This document shows positions 36,803-45,962 of a stretch of 64,000 nt of DNA, piece after piece; position 1 is the stretch's first letter; the number at the start of each line of letters is the position of its first letter. The DNA is taken from assembly GCA_965208065.1 (NCBI GenBank), contig OZ242313.1, positions 558,001-622,000 on the forward strand, read 5' to 3'. The notes beneath the pieces were generated by a model, which saw nothing but the letters and a program-made list of their open reading frames with translations, was not told the DNA's origin and searched no databases. Both the position numbers and the translations under genes were made by a program. The DNA comes from Bin103 sp002238925 (GTDB lineage Bacteria; Spirochaetota; Spirochaetia; SZUA-6; Bin103).

Positions 36803-37556
36803 GCTGCGCAACCTCCCGGGCGAGCGCGTTGTAGCTGCGCGCCCCGATACACTTGGGATCGTAGAGTTGAATCGGCTGCGAATAGGATGGCGCCTCGCCA
36901 AGGCGGACGTTTCGCGGAATAATCGTGCGGAACACTTGGTGACGGAAGAACTCGGTAACCTCGCGCACCACTTCCTGGGACAGCCGAGTACGCACATCGA
37001 ACATGGTGAACAAAATCCCGCCGACCGTTAGCGCCGGATTCAACGTTCCCTGTACGCGCCTGATCGTCTTCAACAGTTCACTCAACCCCTCGAGCGCGAA
37101 ATATTCGCACTGCAAAGGAATTATCACCTGCGAAGCAGCCGTCAGGCCATTGATCGTGAGGAGGCCCAGGGATGGCGGGCAGTCGATAAACAAATAATCG
37201 TACGCGGTGTCCAAATCGATGAGGGCGTCGCTGAGGTAGAACTCCCGGCGCGACTGGTTGACCAGCTCGACGGCAGCGCCCGCCAAGTTGATGCTCGAGG
37301 GCACGACCTCGTAGCCGGGAACAGCCGTATGCTGAATAAGCTCCTTGGGAGGCAAGACGCCGGTAATCAATTCGTAGCTGCCGCCTTGCTCACCATCACA
37401 TCCGAGGCTCGTCGACGAATTGGCCTGCGGGTCGAAGTCCACCAGCAGCACACGCTTCCCGGCCACGGCCAGCGCCGCGCCGAGATTGACGGCTGTTGTG
37501 GTCTTCCCTACACCGCCTTTCTGATTCGCAAATACGATTCGCCGTGCCCGTGCCAT
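36795..37556 (-). CDS. parA: Chromosome partitioning ATPase ParA/Soj
   Basis: 253 residues from ATG 37556 (MARARRIVFANQKGG). The deviant Walker A is KGGVGKTTTAVNLG, with DFDPQANSS after strand 3 and FIDCPPSLGLLTINGL as Walker B/switch. A longer frame to 37880 would include the parS site and low-complexity codons, so it is rejected. ParA with ParB positions newly copied origins. Chromosomal-type, without an N-terminal regulatory domain. Confidence 0.94.
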   Translation of the reverse strand: MARARRIVFANQKGGVGKTTTAVNLGAALAVAGKRVLLVDFDPQANSSTSLGCDGEQGGSYELITGVLPPKELIQHTAVPGYEVVPSSINLAGAAVELVNQSRREFYLSDALIDLDTAYDYLFIDCPPSLGLLTINGLTAASQVIIPLQCEYFALEGLSELLKTIRRVQGTLNPALTVGGILFTMFDVRTRLSQEVVREVTEFFRHQVFRTIIPRNVRLGEAPSYSQPIQLYDPKCIGARSYNALAREVAQHG

Positions 37557-37658
37557 TGAAGCCGCTGCAACCATAGCCATGTTGGCCGCGACTGGCAAAC
37601 GGATTGCTTGCGCCTGCCCACTCTTTACCGGTCGCGGGTGCGTTTCCGTTTCCGCTTC

Positions 37659-37674
37659 CGTTTCACGTGAAACA
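37659..37674. other. parS site 1
   Basis: The palindrome CGTTTCACGTGAAACA matches the consensus TGTTTCACGTGAAACA at 15 of 16 positions. It lies about 100 bases upstream of the parA start. It follows a short run of hexamer-like repeats (GTTTCC type). Confidence 0.93.
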
Positions 37675-38106
37675 AGACCTGCACGGTTTCGCTCGGCGCC
37701 CGGTCCGGGAACGCTCATCTCCACGGCAACGGTAGTTTTCGCCGTCCGCGATGCAGTCGGCAGGGGCCGGGTCTGAGACCGCTGCATCCGCTGCCCGCAG
37801 CACCGCGATTCCTGGCGTACACCCGTCCCGACGTCCAGATGGTCGCCCACCGGATCATGGCCGGAGGTGGCTACGCGCACCGCTCACCCCGTCCCATTGC
37901 GGCCGATTGCGGGAGTCGTGCGATACTCACCGCTACGCGACGCCCGCCTTGACGCGGCCGGCGGCGTCGCAACCAGGCGACCGTAGGCGCTGCGCTGGAA
38001 CTGGGGTTCACGTCCGAGGCGTGCTGGTCGACAGTCGCCACCAAGGTTCAAAGCGAAACTGGGCGGCTGGGCAAAGAACTCGTTCTTCAAGCATTGCGCC
38101 GGTTCC

Positions 38107-38776
38107 ATGAACGCGACGGGTCTGCGGGCGCAGGGCCTGCCGTGCCAATTGCATAATCCCGCGTGGGGCCGGGTCCGGTCCTGCACTACAACTTCTCCTG
38201 TGCGGTGGAGACCCAGACCCACTGCCGACGAACTGCTGCCCCGCTTGGTAGATGCCGAGTGGGATCACCGCCGCGAGCGGTGACTGAAGCGACCGCTGCA
38301 GGCGGCCGGCTTTCGCTTCTCGGACGCCATTAGGCAGGTGGATTTCTCACTGCGGCTGGCCGGCTGCCGCTAGGTCGACCAGCACCACGACTGGCCACCA
38401 CTGGCAAAGGTGGATACGGGAAGAGCTCTCCGGCCTCCGCGATCGGCCACCAGGCGTGGCTGCGCGGCTTGCGGGTCGCCTACCATGCGTCCTCGCGGCT
38501 CCTCGGCGAATTGCGCCTGGCGAAGGCTGACGGCGGCTACGTGCGGGAACTGGGGAAAGATTCGGCCTGGGGCTGCTGGAAGCACGGCGCGGCTGGCACT
38601 GCTGGAGATGCTCGAAGATCGCCACGGTCGTTCCTCGACACTCATGGTGTCGCAACTGCCGGCGTCGTCCTGGCATGGGATGATCGGCGAGCCCAACATT
38701 GCTGACGCGGCTGTCACCGCATCGTGCACGGCGTCGCCGGTCGCATCGACCACAAAGGAGACTCGGTGCGCAAGTT
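38107..38776 (+). pseudogene. Decayed IS21 istB ATPase relic 1
   Basis: Pieces of IstB can be followed through frame changes. An opening ATG at 38107 leads to ADELLPRLVDAEWDHRRER, then an in-frame TGA (38281) and TAG (38371). After a frame shift near 38390 the Walker A GKGGYGKSS and AIGHQAWLRGLRVAYHA appear, then SRLLGELRLAKADGGYVREL. The Walker B segment appears deleted near 38560, and the rest (LLEMLEDRHGRSSTLMVSQL, then RIVHGVAGRIDHKGDSVRK) is in other frames. At least two stops, two shifts and one deletion make it non-functional. Confidence 0.85.
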
Positions 38777-39389
38777 AGAGCTCTCTAGGTGTTCGAATTC
38801 CGTCGTGGGGGTCCACCGTCGGAGATTCCTCAACCAGTGTGTTCTCTTCCGCGCCGGCAGCACGCCCGTTAGAAGCCATCTGCCAAACAAGCCATGACTG
38901 CGCTGCCGCCCTTCTAACTGGCCGTCAGAATACCCAATCAGGCCCGGCATCCGCGTTACATCACCAAAGGGGGCGGTCTCGCCAGCCCCAGCGTCGCGGC
39001 GCGCAGTTCCGGACGCGGCCGTCCTCAAGGTGGCCGCCGCTATCAACAGCGTAAGCGTCTGCTGAAGACCGGCGAGACGGCTGTGCGGTCTCTCACCACG
39101 CGTAATCCGCGCAGTTGGCACCGCGACGCAGAAGTACGGCAGCCCGGCAGCACCTGCTCCAGCAGAAAGGTCCCAAGGCGATCGACCGCGCCTTCCGTGC
39201 CGCGGCCCGGCTACCGTGCAGTATGATCCGCTTGCTACGCCGGCTGAATCTGGCCACGACCCGTAGCCGCCGGCGGAAACTCCGCGCGCGTAGCGCCGCA
39301 CGACAAGTCGTGCCCTGGGGTCTCTCGACGCACGGCTCACCGACCAGATCTCCCGTCGTCCGCAGCGCGCCTCCAGCACTCGGTCAGGA

Positions 39390-39825
39390 AGGCTCGCTTC
39401 TCGTCCCGAAGACCGTCGCCAAGTTCGACTTCACCCTCCAGTCCTCGGTGCGCTTGCCATCCCTGCGTTCAGCGCTCGTTTCGACACCGCCGCAGTGCTG
39501 ATGGAGCACCTCTCCGCTGCCAGCCAGGATGGCAGTATTCAGGAGCAACTCGGTCGCTACCCCTGCACCCGGACGTCCTGATCATCAATGAGGTCGGCTA
39601 GCTGTCCTCCCAACCCGCCACCGCCAACGTCGTGTTCGACACCGTCAACGACACCACCAGCGCATCTGACCGATACCGTTCACCACCACACAAGCCTCGA
39701 CTCACCACGTGGGGCGGCGTCGTGCACGACCATGACCTCGCCGGCGCCATCGTCAACCGCTCACTGGAGGGCGGTCGCCTGCTACTCGACGGCCGATCAT
39801 GGCGCACCTGTCTCTTGATCGTCCC
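39390..39825 (+). pseudogene. Decayed IS21 istB ATPase relic 2
   Basis: A second, different IstB remnant. KTVAKFDFTLQSS starts it, but the Walker A region is missing. RFDTAAVLMEHLSAASQDGS follows, then after a frame shift VLIINEVG with a TAG in place of the Tyr codon of the usual DELGYL motif, and ANVVFDTVNDTTSASDRYR. The end reads LTTWGGVVHDHDLAGAIVNR, like the C-terminal part of IstB. Divergence from relic 1 suggests a separate IS21 insertion. Confidence 0.8.
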
Positions 39826-40143
39826 AATAAACGTCCAGCATCACACGCTCCGGCGGTCGGTACCGGCCAACGACACCTCGTGTCGCCATATCCAAGCCGG
39901 AACATTCCGTCGCGCGCAGGCGACAGCTCGAGCACGGTCTGCCGGGGCCTGCAAGCCGACCCGCTGCAACGATCAAGCCGCACCGAGGCCATGGCCCCAC
40001 GGGCAACGGATGCCGATCCCTGTGACCAAGCGGTCGGGCGATGCCTTCCCTCACCTTCCGAAAGCCCTGAGGCCACTGAGTCGGCGCCTTAGCCGTCTGG
40101 TCGACTTTGCATCCGCTCAAAGTGCCGGCTTCACTTGGTCTCG

Positions 40144-40159
40144 CGTTTCACGTGAAACA
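40144..40159. other. parS site 2
   Basis: CGTTTCACGTGAAACA, identical to site 1 including the same single departure from consensus. It lies 2.5 kb from site 1, on the same side of parAB, in the decayed region. Confidence 0.92.
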
Positions 40160-40532
40160 CCCCAAGCACCTGGTCCGCGCCACTCCCGAATCCGCAGCAC
40201 CCTTCTTTTCACGGCCACGCCCCGATCGCCAACCTCGTCCACCAAGCGCTCCGCCCTCGACACCTGCGCCAGCAAGGCCACTCCCTCACCGTGAGCACCC
40301 AGCTCGTTCTATCCGCGAACGGAAAGAGGCGGATATCCAGCAAGAAAGTACCCGAACATATGTATATTTTTCCATTGCGATGCATATTGTTGCAAAACAC
40401 GGGGCTGTCTGGACACCACCTTGATCCGTGCACGGCCCCTCACGGGGCTCTGAGAGCGGCTTCGGCCTCCCGCAAGCGCCAATATGCAGTGCTCAGTGGC
40501 CAACCGTGCCGTCGAGGGCACGGCAGGTATCG

Positions 40533-43511
40533 TCAGGGCAGATTCAGCGGGATGGCGATGTCGGACTCGGGCTCCCGGTACACGCGGTAGGTCCACACCA
40601 GCGTATTGCCCTTCGACATGTGCATCTCCAACAGAGAGGTACCGTTCGAAGGGTCGATTTCGCTGACCGCCGAGACCAATTCCGGGCTCGTGGTGACACC
40701 GCCTGGTCTGCCCCACGCAATCAACCAGCGGTCATCGCTGAGCACGGTGACCGCCCCGGCCGCGTCGGCAAAGCCCTGGCCGGCAGGCTGGTCATATTCG
40801 CGCACCCAGACAGCATGCGTTCCGGATGATATGTCGTACTCCACGACTCGCGTGGATTGGGCGTCCGCCTTCCTCCGTCCGAGACAGAACTCGCCGTTGT
40901 CGAACAGCACGACCTTCTCCTTGTTGCTGCTGTCTCGCCTCAGGGTCGCATGGTGCTGGCCACAGAACTCGCCCTCCGCATCGCCCTCGATCTCCAGATA
41001 CTCGGTATTGGTGTTCGACTCTGCCAGATGCTCGGAGCCACCGAGCTTCCACTTCACCACGCCCGTGGCTCCATCAATGCGCAACACCTGCGCACAGCCC
41101 CGAAACGAAGCCACGATGTCCCCGTCGAACACCTGCAGAGAGTTCAGGTGTGCGTATTGGCCCGGGAACTCGCGCACCCGGCAATCGGGGTCGATTCGCA
41201 GGTGGTCCCAGGAGTTCCAGAGCAGCTCCTCCGCGCCGCTCGGGGTGACCTCGCGAATCAGCGAATCAGTGAATTCCTCGATCGTGTATGGATTCAACGG
41301 GTTGTCCCCTGCGCTGAGGTCACGGGTCGTATCCTTGCGCAGCGAAAACAGGAAGTTGCCGTCACCGGTGATCAAGAAATCATGATGGTCGACCGCCGCT
41401 CCCGCGACGCCACTCCGGACCGAGCGTATGACCGCGAAATCGCGGTCGAGCAATTCGACTGCGCCGCGCACATGTATTGAGTAGCGAACCTGCCGCCCAT
41501 CGATGGTCGGCCCGTCGCGATGCAGCCGGAAGTTCCAGCCCAACCGGCGGCGATGAAATCTCGGCACCCCATTGTTGTCGACCACCACCATATACACGTA
41601 CTGTGGCCTCACCTCCACCCGCAGGTCCATCAGCAGGAGCCCCTCCGATACGCCCGCGCTCTTCGTGAGGATCTTGATATCGGGAAACTCGGGCGGCACG
41701 CAGTGAACCACGTAGCGCACCTCACTGCCGCCGCCGTCGCGCAGCTCGATGGCGATATCGTCGTTCTTGTCCACGTCGACCTGCACGTCGAGTGCGCCGA
41801 CGGCGACCTCGTTGGCACTTGGGTTCGCGCGCAGCAGGTTCAGTTGCGCCGTGCTCCGCGTGGCCTCCGCCACCACCTGCAGCGCCGTCGCATCGGCGCA
41901 GGTCAGCGCGTAGTGGTAGGTGTCCGGCTCGAACGACGGATACATCGTGCCTCCTCCAGTCACCCGCAGCGTGCTCAGTTGCAGTGGCGTGTCGGCGTCA
42001 TCGTCGGTAACCGTGCCGATTGCCGTGGCGCGGGTCACGCTCGCACCGGTTGCATTGCTCAACGTCACCGTGAAGGTCTCGGGCTGTTCCGCAGTCTCGT
42101 CGTCAACAATCGGCACCTCCACCGTCTGCTCCGTGCTGCCGGCAGCAAATGCCAAGCTGCCGCTCACCGCGGTGTAGTCCGCGACCGCCGTCGCGGTATC
42201 GTCGGCAGTCGCGTACATTACGGACACGTGCTGCCCGCTCGCCGGCTGCAGACTCACCGCGAACCTCATGCTGCCGTCTCCTTCCCTCAGGCTATCGTCT
42301 TCGATGCTCAGTTGCGGTTCCTCGTCGTCGTCCTCGATGATCCCCAGCACCGTCGCCGTTGCGCCGCCACCCGCCAGCGGCGCGTTCGCGTTCCGCACCG
42401 TCACGGTGAACTGCTCTTCCACCTCGTCCAGCTCGTCGTCCAGCACCTCAACAGAAATCGTCCGCGCCACCGTCGTGCCCGCAGGGAACCTCAGCGTCCC
42501 GCTCGTACTCCGGTAGTCTTCTCCCTCGCTAGCGCTGTCTTCCGCGCCGCCGCCGGTCTCGTACTCTGCCGTCACTTCCCGGTCCGCCGCCGCGCTTAGC
42601 GTCACCGCGAACGCCAGCCTCCCCGCCTGTTCCGTGCCGCGCGCACCGGCCACCGCCAGCGTCGCCACGTCCGCCTCCACGATCGTTACCTGCACCGCAG
42701 GCACCCGCGTGCCGCCGTAGCCGCCGCCCGTCACCTCGTGGGTCACCTCTACCGGCTCCTCCGCCAGCGCACCCTCGTCACGCCCCGCGGTCACCGTGAC
42801 CGTCTGCGCCTCCGCCCAACCGGCCGGCCTGAACTCAAGCCGCGCCGGCTCGACCGTCACTTCCGCGGAGCCCGCTGCCGCCGTCACCGTAACCGTCCCC
42901 CTCGGCCGTGACCGCAGCGCCACCAGGTATCCGGCGCTGTCCCCTTCCAACACGTTTAGCACCCGCGGCTCCACCCTCACCCCACGCCCGTCGTTGTCCG
43001 CCACCGTCACCATCCCCTCTCCATCCGCAATCTGCGCGCCGTCTGCCGAGAGCAGCCGTACCGTGAAGCTCTCCTCGCCCTCAGCCTCCGCGTCGTCACG
43101 CACCTGCACCTCGATCTGCCGCGCCCCCGCGCCTCCGGCGGCGAACGTCAGCACGCCGCGCACCGCCTGGTAGTCGGCTCCGGCCGTGGCGCTGCCATCC
43201 TCGGTGGCATACGAAACCGTTACCGGACCCGCCGCCGCCGGGTGCAGGCTCACCGTGACCCGTACCACGCCGTCCCCCTCCGCTCCCCTCGCGTCTGCTA
43301 CCGACAGCCGCGGCACACCGGTGGCACCGCCGCCCGGTTCGCCATCCGGTCGCGTGGAGTGCCCGGGAGCCTCCTGTTCCTGGGCCTCGGACTGCGCGGG
43401 TACCCGAGATTGTGACAACTGGCAGGCCCCGAGCAGCACCGTCAGTACCAGCGCCGCCAGCGACAGCAGCACGCGGCCCGATGAGGCAATACAGCAACCC
43501 GTTCGTTCCAT
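40533..43511 (-). CDS. Calx-beta lipoprotein with arylsulfotransferase-type domain, paralogue A
   Basis: 992 residues from ATG 43511; a longer frame to 43634 precedes the signal peptide. A lipoprotein signal (SLAALVLTVLLGAC) places it in a membrane, facing the periplasm or surface. Three Calx-beta repeats (for example YATEDGSATAGADYQA) and one diverged Ig-like repeat span about 65-490. A cadherin-like sandwich (LQLSTLRVTGGGTMYPSFEP) follows, then an arylsulfotransferase-like beta-propeller with HDFLITGDGNFLF, WNSWDHLRIDPDC, YAHLNSLQV, FCGQHHATL and FDNGEFCLGRRK. These recur in all paralogues and include His residues likely in the active site. The Calx-beta repeats probably bind Ca2+. The protein ends IAIPLNLP. 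Substrate unknown. Confidence 0.8.
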   Translation of the reverse strand: MERTGCCIASSGRVLLSLAALVLTVLLGACQLSQSRVPAQSEAQEQEAPGHSTRPDGEPGGGATGVPRLSVADARGAEGDGVVRVTVSLHPAAAGPVTVSYATEDGSATAGADYQAVRGVLTFAAGGAGARQIEVQVRDDAEAEGEESFTVRLLSADGAQIADGEGMVTVADNDGRGVRVEPRVLNVLEGDSAGYLVALRSRPRGTVTVTAAAGSAEVTVEPARLEFRPAGWAEAQTVTVTAGRDEGALAEEPVEVTHEVTGGGYGGTRVPAVQVTIVEADVATLAVAGARGTEQAGRLAFAVTLSAAADREVTAEYETGGGAEDSASEGEDYRSTSGTLRFPAGTTVARTISVEVLDDELDEVEEQFTVTVRNANAPLAGGGATATVLGIIEDDDEEPQLSIEDDSLREGDGSMRFAVSLQPASGQHVSVMYATADDTATAVADYTAVSGSLAFAAGSTEQTVEVPIVDDETAEQPETFTVTLSNATGASVTRATAIGTVTDDDADTPLQLSTLRVTGGGTMYPSFEPDTYHYALTCADATALQVVAEATRSTAQLNLLRANPSANEVAVGALDVQVDVDKNDDIAIELRDGGGSEVRYVVHCVPPEFPDIKILTKSAGVSEGLLLMDLRVEVRPQYVYMVVVDNNGVPRFHRRRLGWNFRLHRDGPTIDGRQVRYSIHVRGAVELLDRDFAVIRSVRSGVAGAAVDHHDFLITGDGNFLFSLRKDTTRDLSAGDNPLNPYTIEEFTDSLIREVTPSGAEELLWNSWDHLRIDPDCRVREFPGQYAHLNSLQVFDGDIVASFRGCAQVLRIDGATGVVKWKLGGSEHLAESNTNTEYLEIEGDAEGEFCGQHHATLRRDSSNKEKVVLFDNGEFCLGRRKADAQSTRVVEYDISSGTHAVWVREYDQPAGQGFADAAGAVTVLSDDRWLIAWGRPGGVTTSPELVSAVSEIDPSNGTSLLEMHMSKGNTLVWTYRVYREPESDIAIPLNLP

Positions 43512-43790
43512 CTCGTTCGACCTGACCTCGGTATCGCGGCGAGCGGTTGCGCGGCACGGGTCGTTGGAAACACGCATGCCGCACACGCATGCACGGAGAC
43601 CGGCACTCTGCGTCGGAACGACCGGTCGGTTCAACTACCGTGCGCTCCGTACTCGCTCGGCCCCGGCCGCGTGCCGGAGACGGCGTGTCTTTGGGCGACA
43701 CGGCTTGACTACTTCCGGCATCCTGCGCAGTATCTGCGTCGATTGGGTTCGATCGAACCCGACGACCAGTTACAAGGCGGCAGGCTCGGT

Positions 43791-44378
43791 ATGGAACGGT
43801 ACAGGCAGCTTGGAGGCCGCGCGCCCGCGGCATTGATCTACCTCACGGCGGCGGCATTGGTAACGATCCCGTTGCTGGTGAACGGCTGCGCCGCGGCGTT
43901 CAAATCCACATTGCTGGAGATCTCGCCCGATGCCGCAACCGGGCCCGACTTCATCGCCCACGGCAGCATCGACGGCCCGGACGATGTCGACTATTACAAG
44001 TTGGTGCTCGAACAGGCCTTCAATTCGGTGGTGATAATGACCGGCGGCGATACCGACACCGCCGGGCAGGTCGAGACGGAGGACCGTACGCCGATTACCA
44101 CGGAATGCGTGGGCGAACGGCACGAGGCCACGCCACCGTGCGTCTGGGGGACTGATCCGGACATCGACACGCCCCACCCGCAGCGGTCCGCGAAATTCAA
44201 CTCCATGGAGGCGTCGAAGAACTTCATCTGGGAGGGCAGCCTCGACGCGGGCACCTACTTCATCAGGATAACGGGTCAAGACAATGCCACCGGACCCTAC
44301 GTTCTCACGGTCGAATTGCACGACGCGGAGTGTCCGGGTACGGAGACCGATCCGTTCGGTTATTACTGCGCTAGTTGA
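43791..44378 (+). CDS. Small lipoprotein with PPC-like beta-sandwich
   Basis: 195 residues from ATG 43791. A lipoprotein signal (IYLTAAALVTIPLLVNGC) is followed by a domain with ISPDAATGPDFIAHGSIDG, DDVDYYKLVLEQAFNSVV and the ending GSLDAGTYFIRITGQDNAT. This matches bacterial pre-peptidase C-terminal (PPC/DVUA0089) domains, calcium-rich beta-sandwiches found on secreted proteins. It has six Cys in the mature part. Its stop abuts the ATG of the next gene (TGAATG), so it is translated with the sulfotransferase paralogue C and may assist it at the surface. Confidence 0.75.
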   Translation: MERYRQLGGRAPAALIYLTAAALVTIPLLVNGCAAAFKSTLLEISPDAATGPDFIAHGSIDGPDDVDYYKLVLEQAFNSVVIMTGGDTDTAGQVETEDRTPITTECVGERHEATPPCVWGTDPDIDTPHPQRSAKFNSMEASKNFIWEGSLDAGTYFIRITGQDNATGPYVLTVELHDAECPGTETDPFGYYCAS

Positions 44379-45962
44379 ATGCCCGGTCGATCGTCTGCGC
44401 CTGCAACCCGGTGTCGTCTTGTCACGGTCCTGTGTGCCGTTGGCGCCATGCTTGTCCTCGGCGGATGCCGGGGCCCGGGCGCCGTCCCGGAGACCCGGGC
44501 GCGGCTGAGCGAGTTGCAGGCGACGGGCGTCGGACCGATGTACCCAGCCTTCGATCCCGGGGTGCTGCACTACGCGGTTCGCTGCGCGGACGGAACCACC
44601 GTGCAGTTGGCGGCGCGGGCGGCGGATGCGGATGCGACCCTCCGGTTGCTGCACGACGGCAGTACCGGCACCGGCTCGCTGGCCGCGTCGATAACCCTGA
44701 ACAGAGACCTCGACATCGACATCGCGATCCAGGTCGGCGATAGCCCGGCCGCCGCCACCTACGTCGTACACTGCATCCCGCCCGACTTCCCGGACATCGT
44801 CATCGAGACATCCACCGCCGGGGTGTCCGACGGCCTGTTGCTGATGACGCCGGGCGTGCGCGGCTCCGACAAGTCGTTCCTGGCCATCGTCGACAACAAT
44901 GGCGTGCCGCGCTGGGTGATGCGGCCGAATCAACGCGCGCGCAACTTCCGGCGCCATCCCGACGGCCGCTACTCGTTCTCCGAGCAGCGGCAAGCCGACG
45001 GGGAAGCGTCCGTGGAACCGACAGTGATCCTGGACGCCAGGTTCAGGCGGATCGACACGGCCACCCTGGCCGGCGACCGGTTGCCGGAACACACCGGCGG
45101 GCACGACTTCCTCATCCTGGACAACGGAAATTACCTGGTGATGTCCTACTACCCGGTGCAGCGCGATTTCAGCGCGTTCGAGTGCGACGGCGAGCCATGT
45201 TCGGTGCCGCCAGGCACGGCGACCGACTCCGTGATCCAGGAGGTTACCCCGGACGGGAATCTGGTGCTGGAGTGGAACTCCTGGGAGCACGTCAAGATCG
45301 AGGACTGCACCATCCATCGTTTTCCGGAGGACTACGCGCACCTCAACTCGCTGCACGAGCTGGAGGGGGACATCGTGGCCGGGTTGCGCGGCTGCGCGCA
45401 GGTGCTGCTCCTGGAACGTGCCACCGGCGCCGTGGTGTGGCAGATGGGCGGCGATCCGGCCATCCGCACCGACCGGCCGGCGCCGTCCACCGGGACCGCC
45501 CGCTACCTGCCGGTAGTGGGCGACCCGGAGGGCGAATTCTGCGGCCAGCACCACGTCACCGCGACCGCGGCCGGGTCGGTGCTGATGTTCGACAATGGCA
45601 CCCACTGCCTGGGGCCGCGCAAGGACAGGCCGGCGGTTACCCGCATCGTCGAATACGACATTTCATCCGGCACCGAGGCGCGCTTCGTGAGGGAATACCG
45701 GCTCGCGGAATCGATCGGCCATGCCTTCTCGGGCGGCGGGGTGACGGCCCTGGAGACCGGCAACTGGCTGATCACCTGGGGCAACAACTTCCGGGGCCCA
45801 AACGGTGCCATGGTGCCGACCCCGTTCGCGGTGAGCGAGGTGGACACCCGCGGCAACGAGGTCTTTCGCCTGCGCATGACGCTCAATGGCGAACAGTACG
45901 GGACCGGGCGCGTATACCGGGAGCGGGAGAGCGACCTCCAAATTCCGCTGAACCTGCCGTAG
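44379..45962 (+). CDS. Arylsulfotransferase-type lipoprotein, paralogue C (no Calx-beta)
   Basis: 527 residues. The lipoprotein signal is TVLCAVGAMLVLGGC. A cadherin-like sandwich (LSELQATGVGPMYPAFDPG) leads directly into the propeller: FLAIVDNNGVPRWVMRP, GGHDFLILDNGNYLVMSYY, EWNSWEHVKIEDC, YAHLNSLHELEGDIVAGLRG, EFCGQHHVTA and FDNGTHCLGPRKD. It lacks the Calx-beta array of its three relatives, so it is the minimal form of the family. It is divergent from paralogue A and shares an operon with the PPC-like lipoprotein. It ends LQIPLNLP, as the others do. Sulfotransferase activity is inferred by domain family only. Confidence 0.8.
   Translation: MPGRSSAPATRCRLVTVLCAVGAMLVLGGCRGPGAVPETRARLSELQATGVGPMYPAFDPGVLHYAVRCADGTTVQLAARAADADATLRLLHDGSTGTGSLAASITLNRDLDIDIAIQVGDSPAAATYVVHCIPPDFPDIVIETSTAGVSDGLLLMTPGVRGSDKSFLAIVDNNGVPRWVMRPNQRARNFRRHPDGRYSFSEQRQADGEASVEPTVILDARFRRIDTATLAGDRLPEHTGGHDFLILDNGNYLVMSYYPVQRDFSAFECDGEPCSVPPGTATDSVIQEVTPDGNLVLEWNSWEHVKIEDCTIHRFPEDYAHLNSLHELEGDIVAGLRGCAQVLLLERATGAVVWQMGGDPAIRTDRPAPSTGTARYLPVVGDPEGEFCGQHHVTATAAGSVLMFDNGTHCLGPRKDRPAVTRIVEYDISSGTEARFVREYRLAESIGHAFSGGGVTALETGNWLITWGNNFRGPNGAMVPTPFAVSEVDTRGNEVFRLRMTLNGEQYGTGRVYRERESDLQIPLNLP

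Larger units (their letters stand above)
37675..40532. other. Decayed intergenic region with IS21 relics and parS
   Basis: About 2.9 kb without an intact gene. It contains two istB relics (38107-38776 and 39390-39825, listed separately) and a second parS at 40144. The part between them (38780-39390) contains a segment HLLQQKGPKAIDRAFRAAAR that might be an istA C-terminus, but I cannot support that. An AT-richer stretch lies at 40350-40401. Base composition and stop density suggest old, unselected DNA. Confidence 0.6.

Noticed and set aside
37557..37880. N-terminal extension of ParA
   Set aside because: It runs through a parS palindrome and low-complexity codons; the ATG at 37556 gives a normal ParA length.
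39115..39390. Possible istA C-terminal remnant
   Set aside because: Only a weak helical resemblance; no IstA motif such as the DDE core is found.
40350..40401. AT-rich stretch as a second origin
   Set aside because: No DnaA boxes lie near it, whereas the dnaN-dnaA gap has them.
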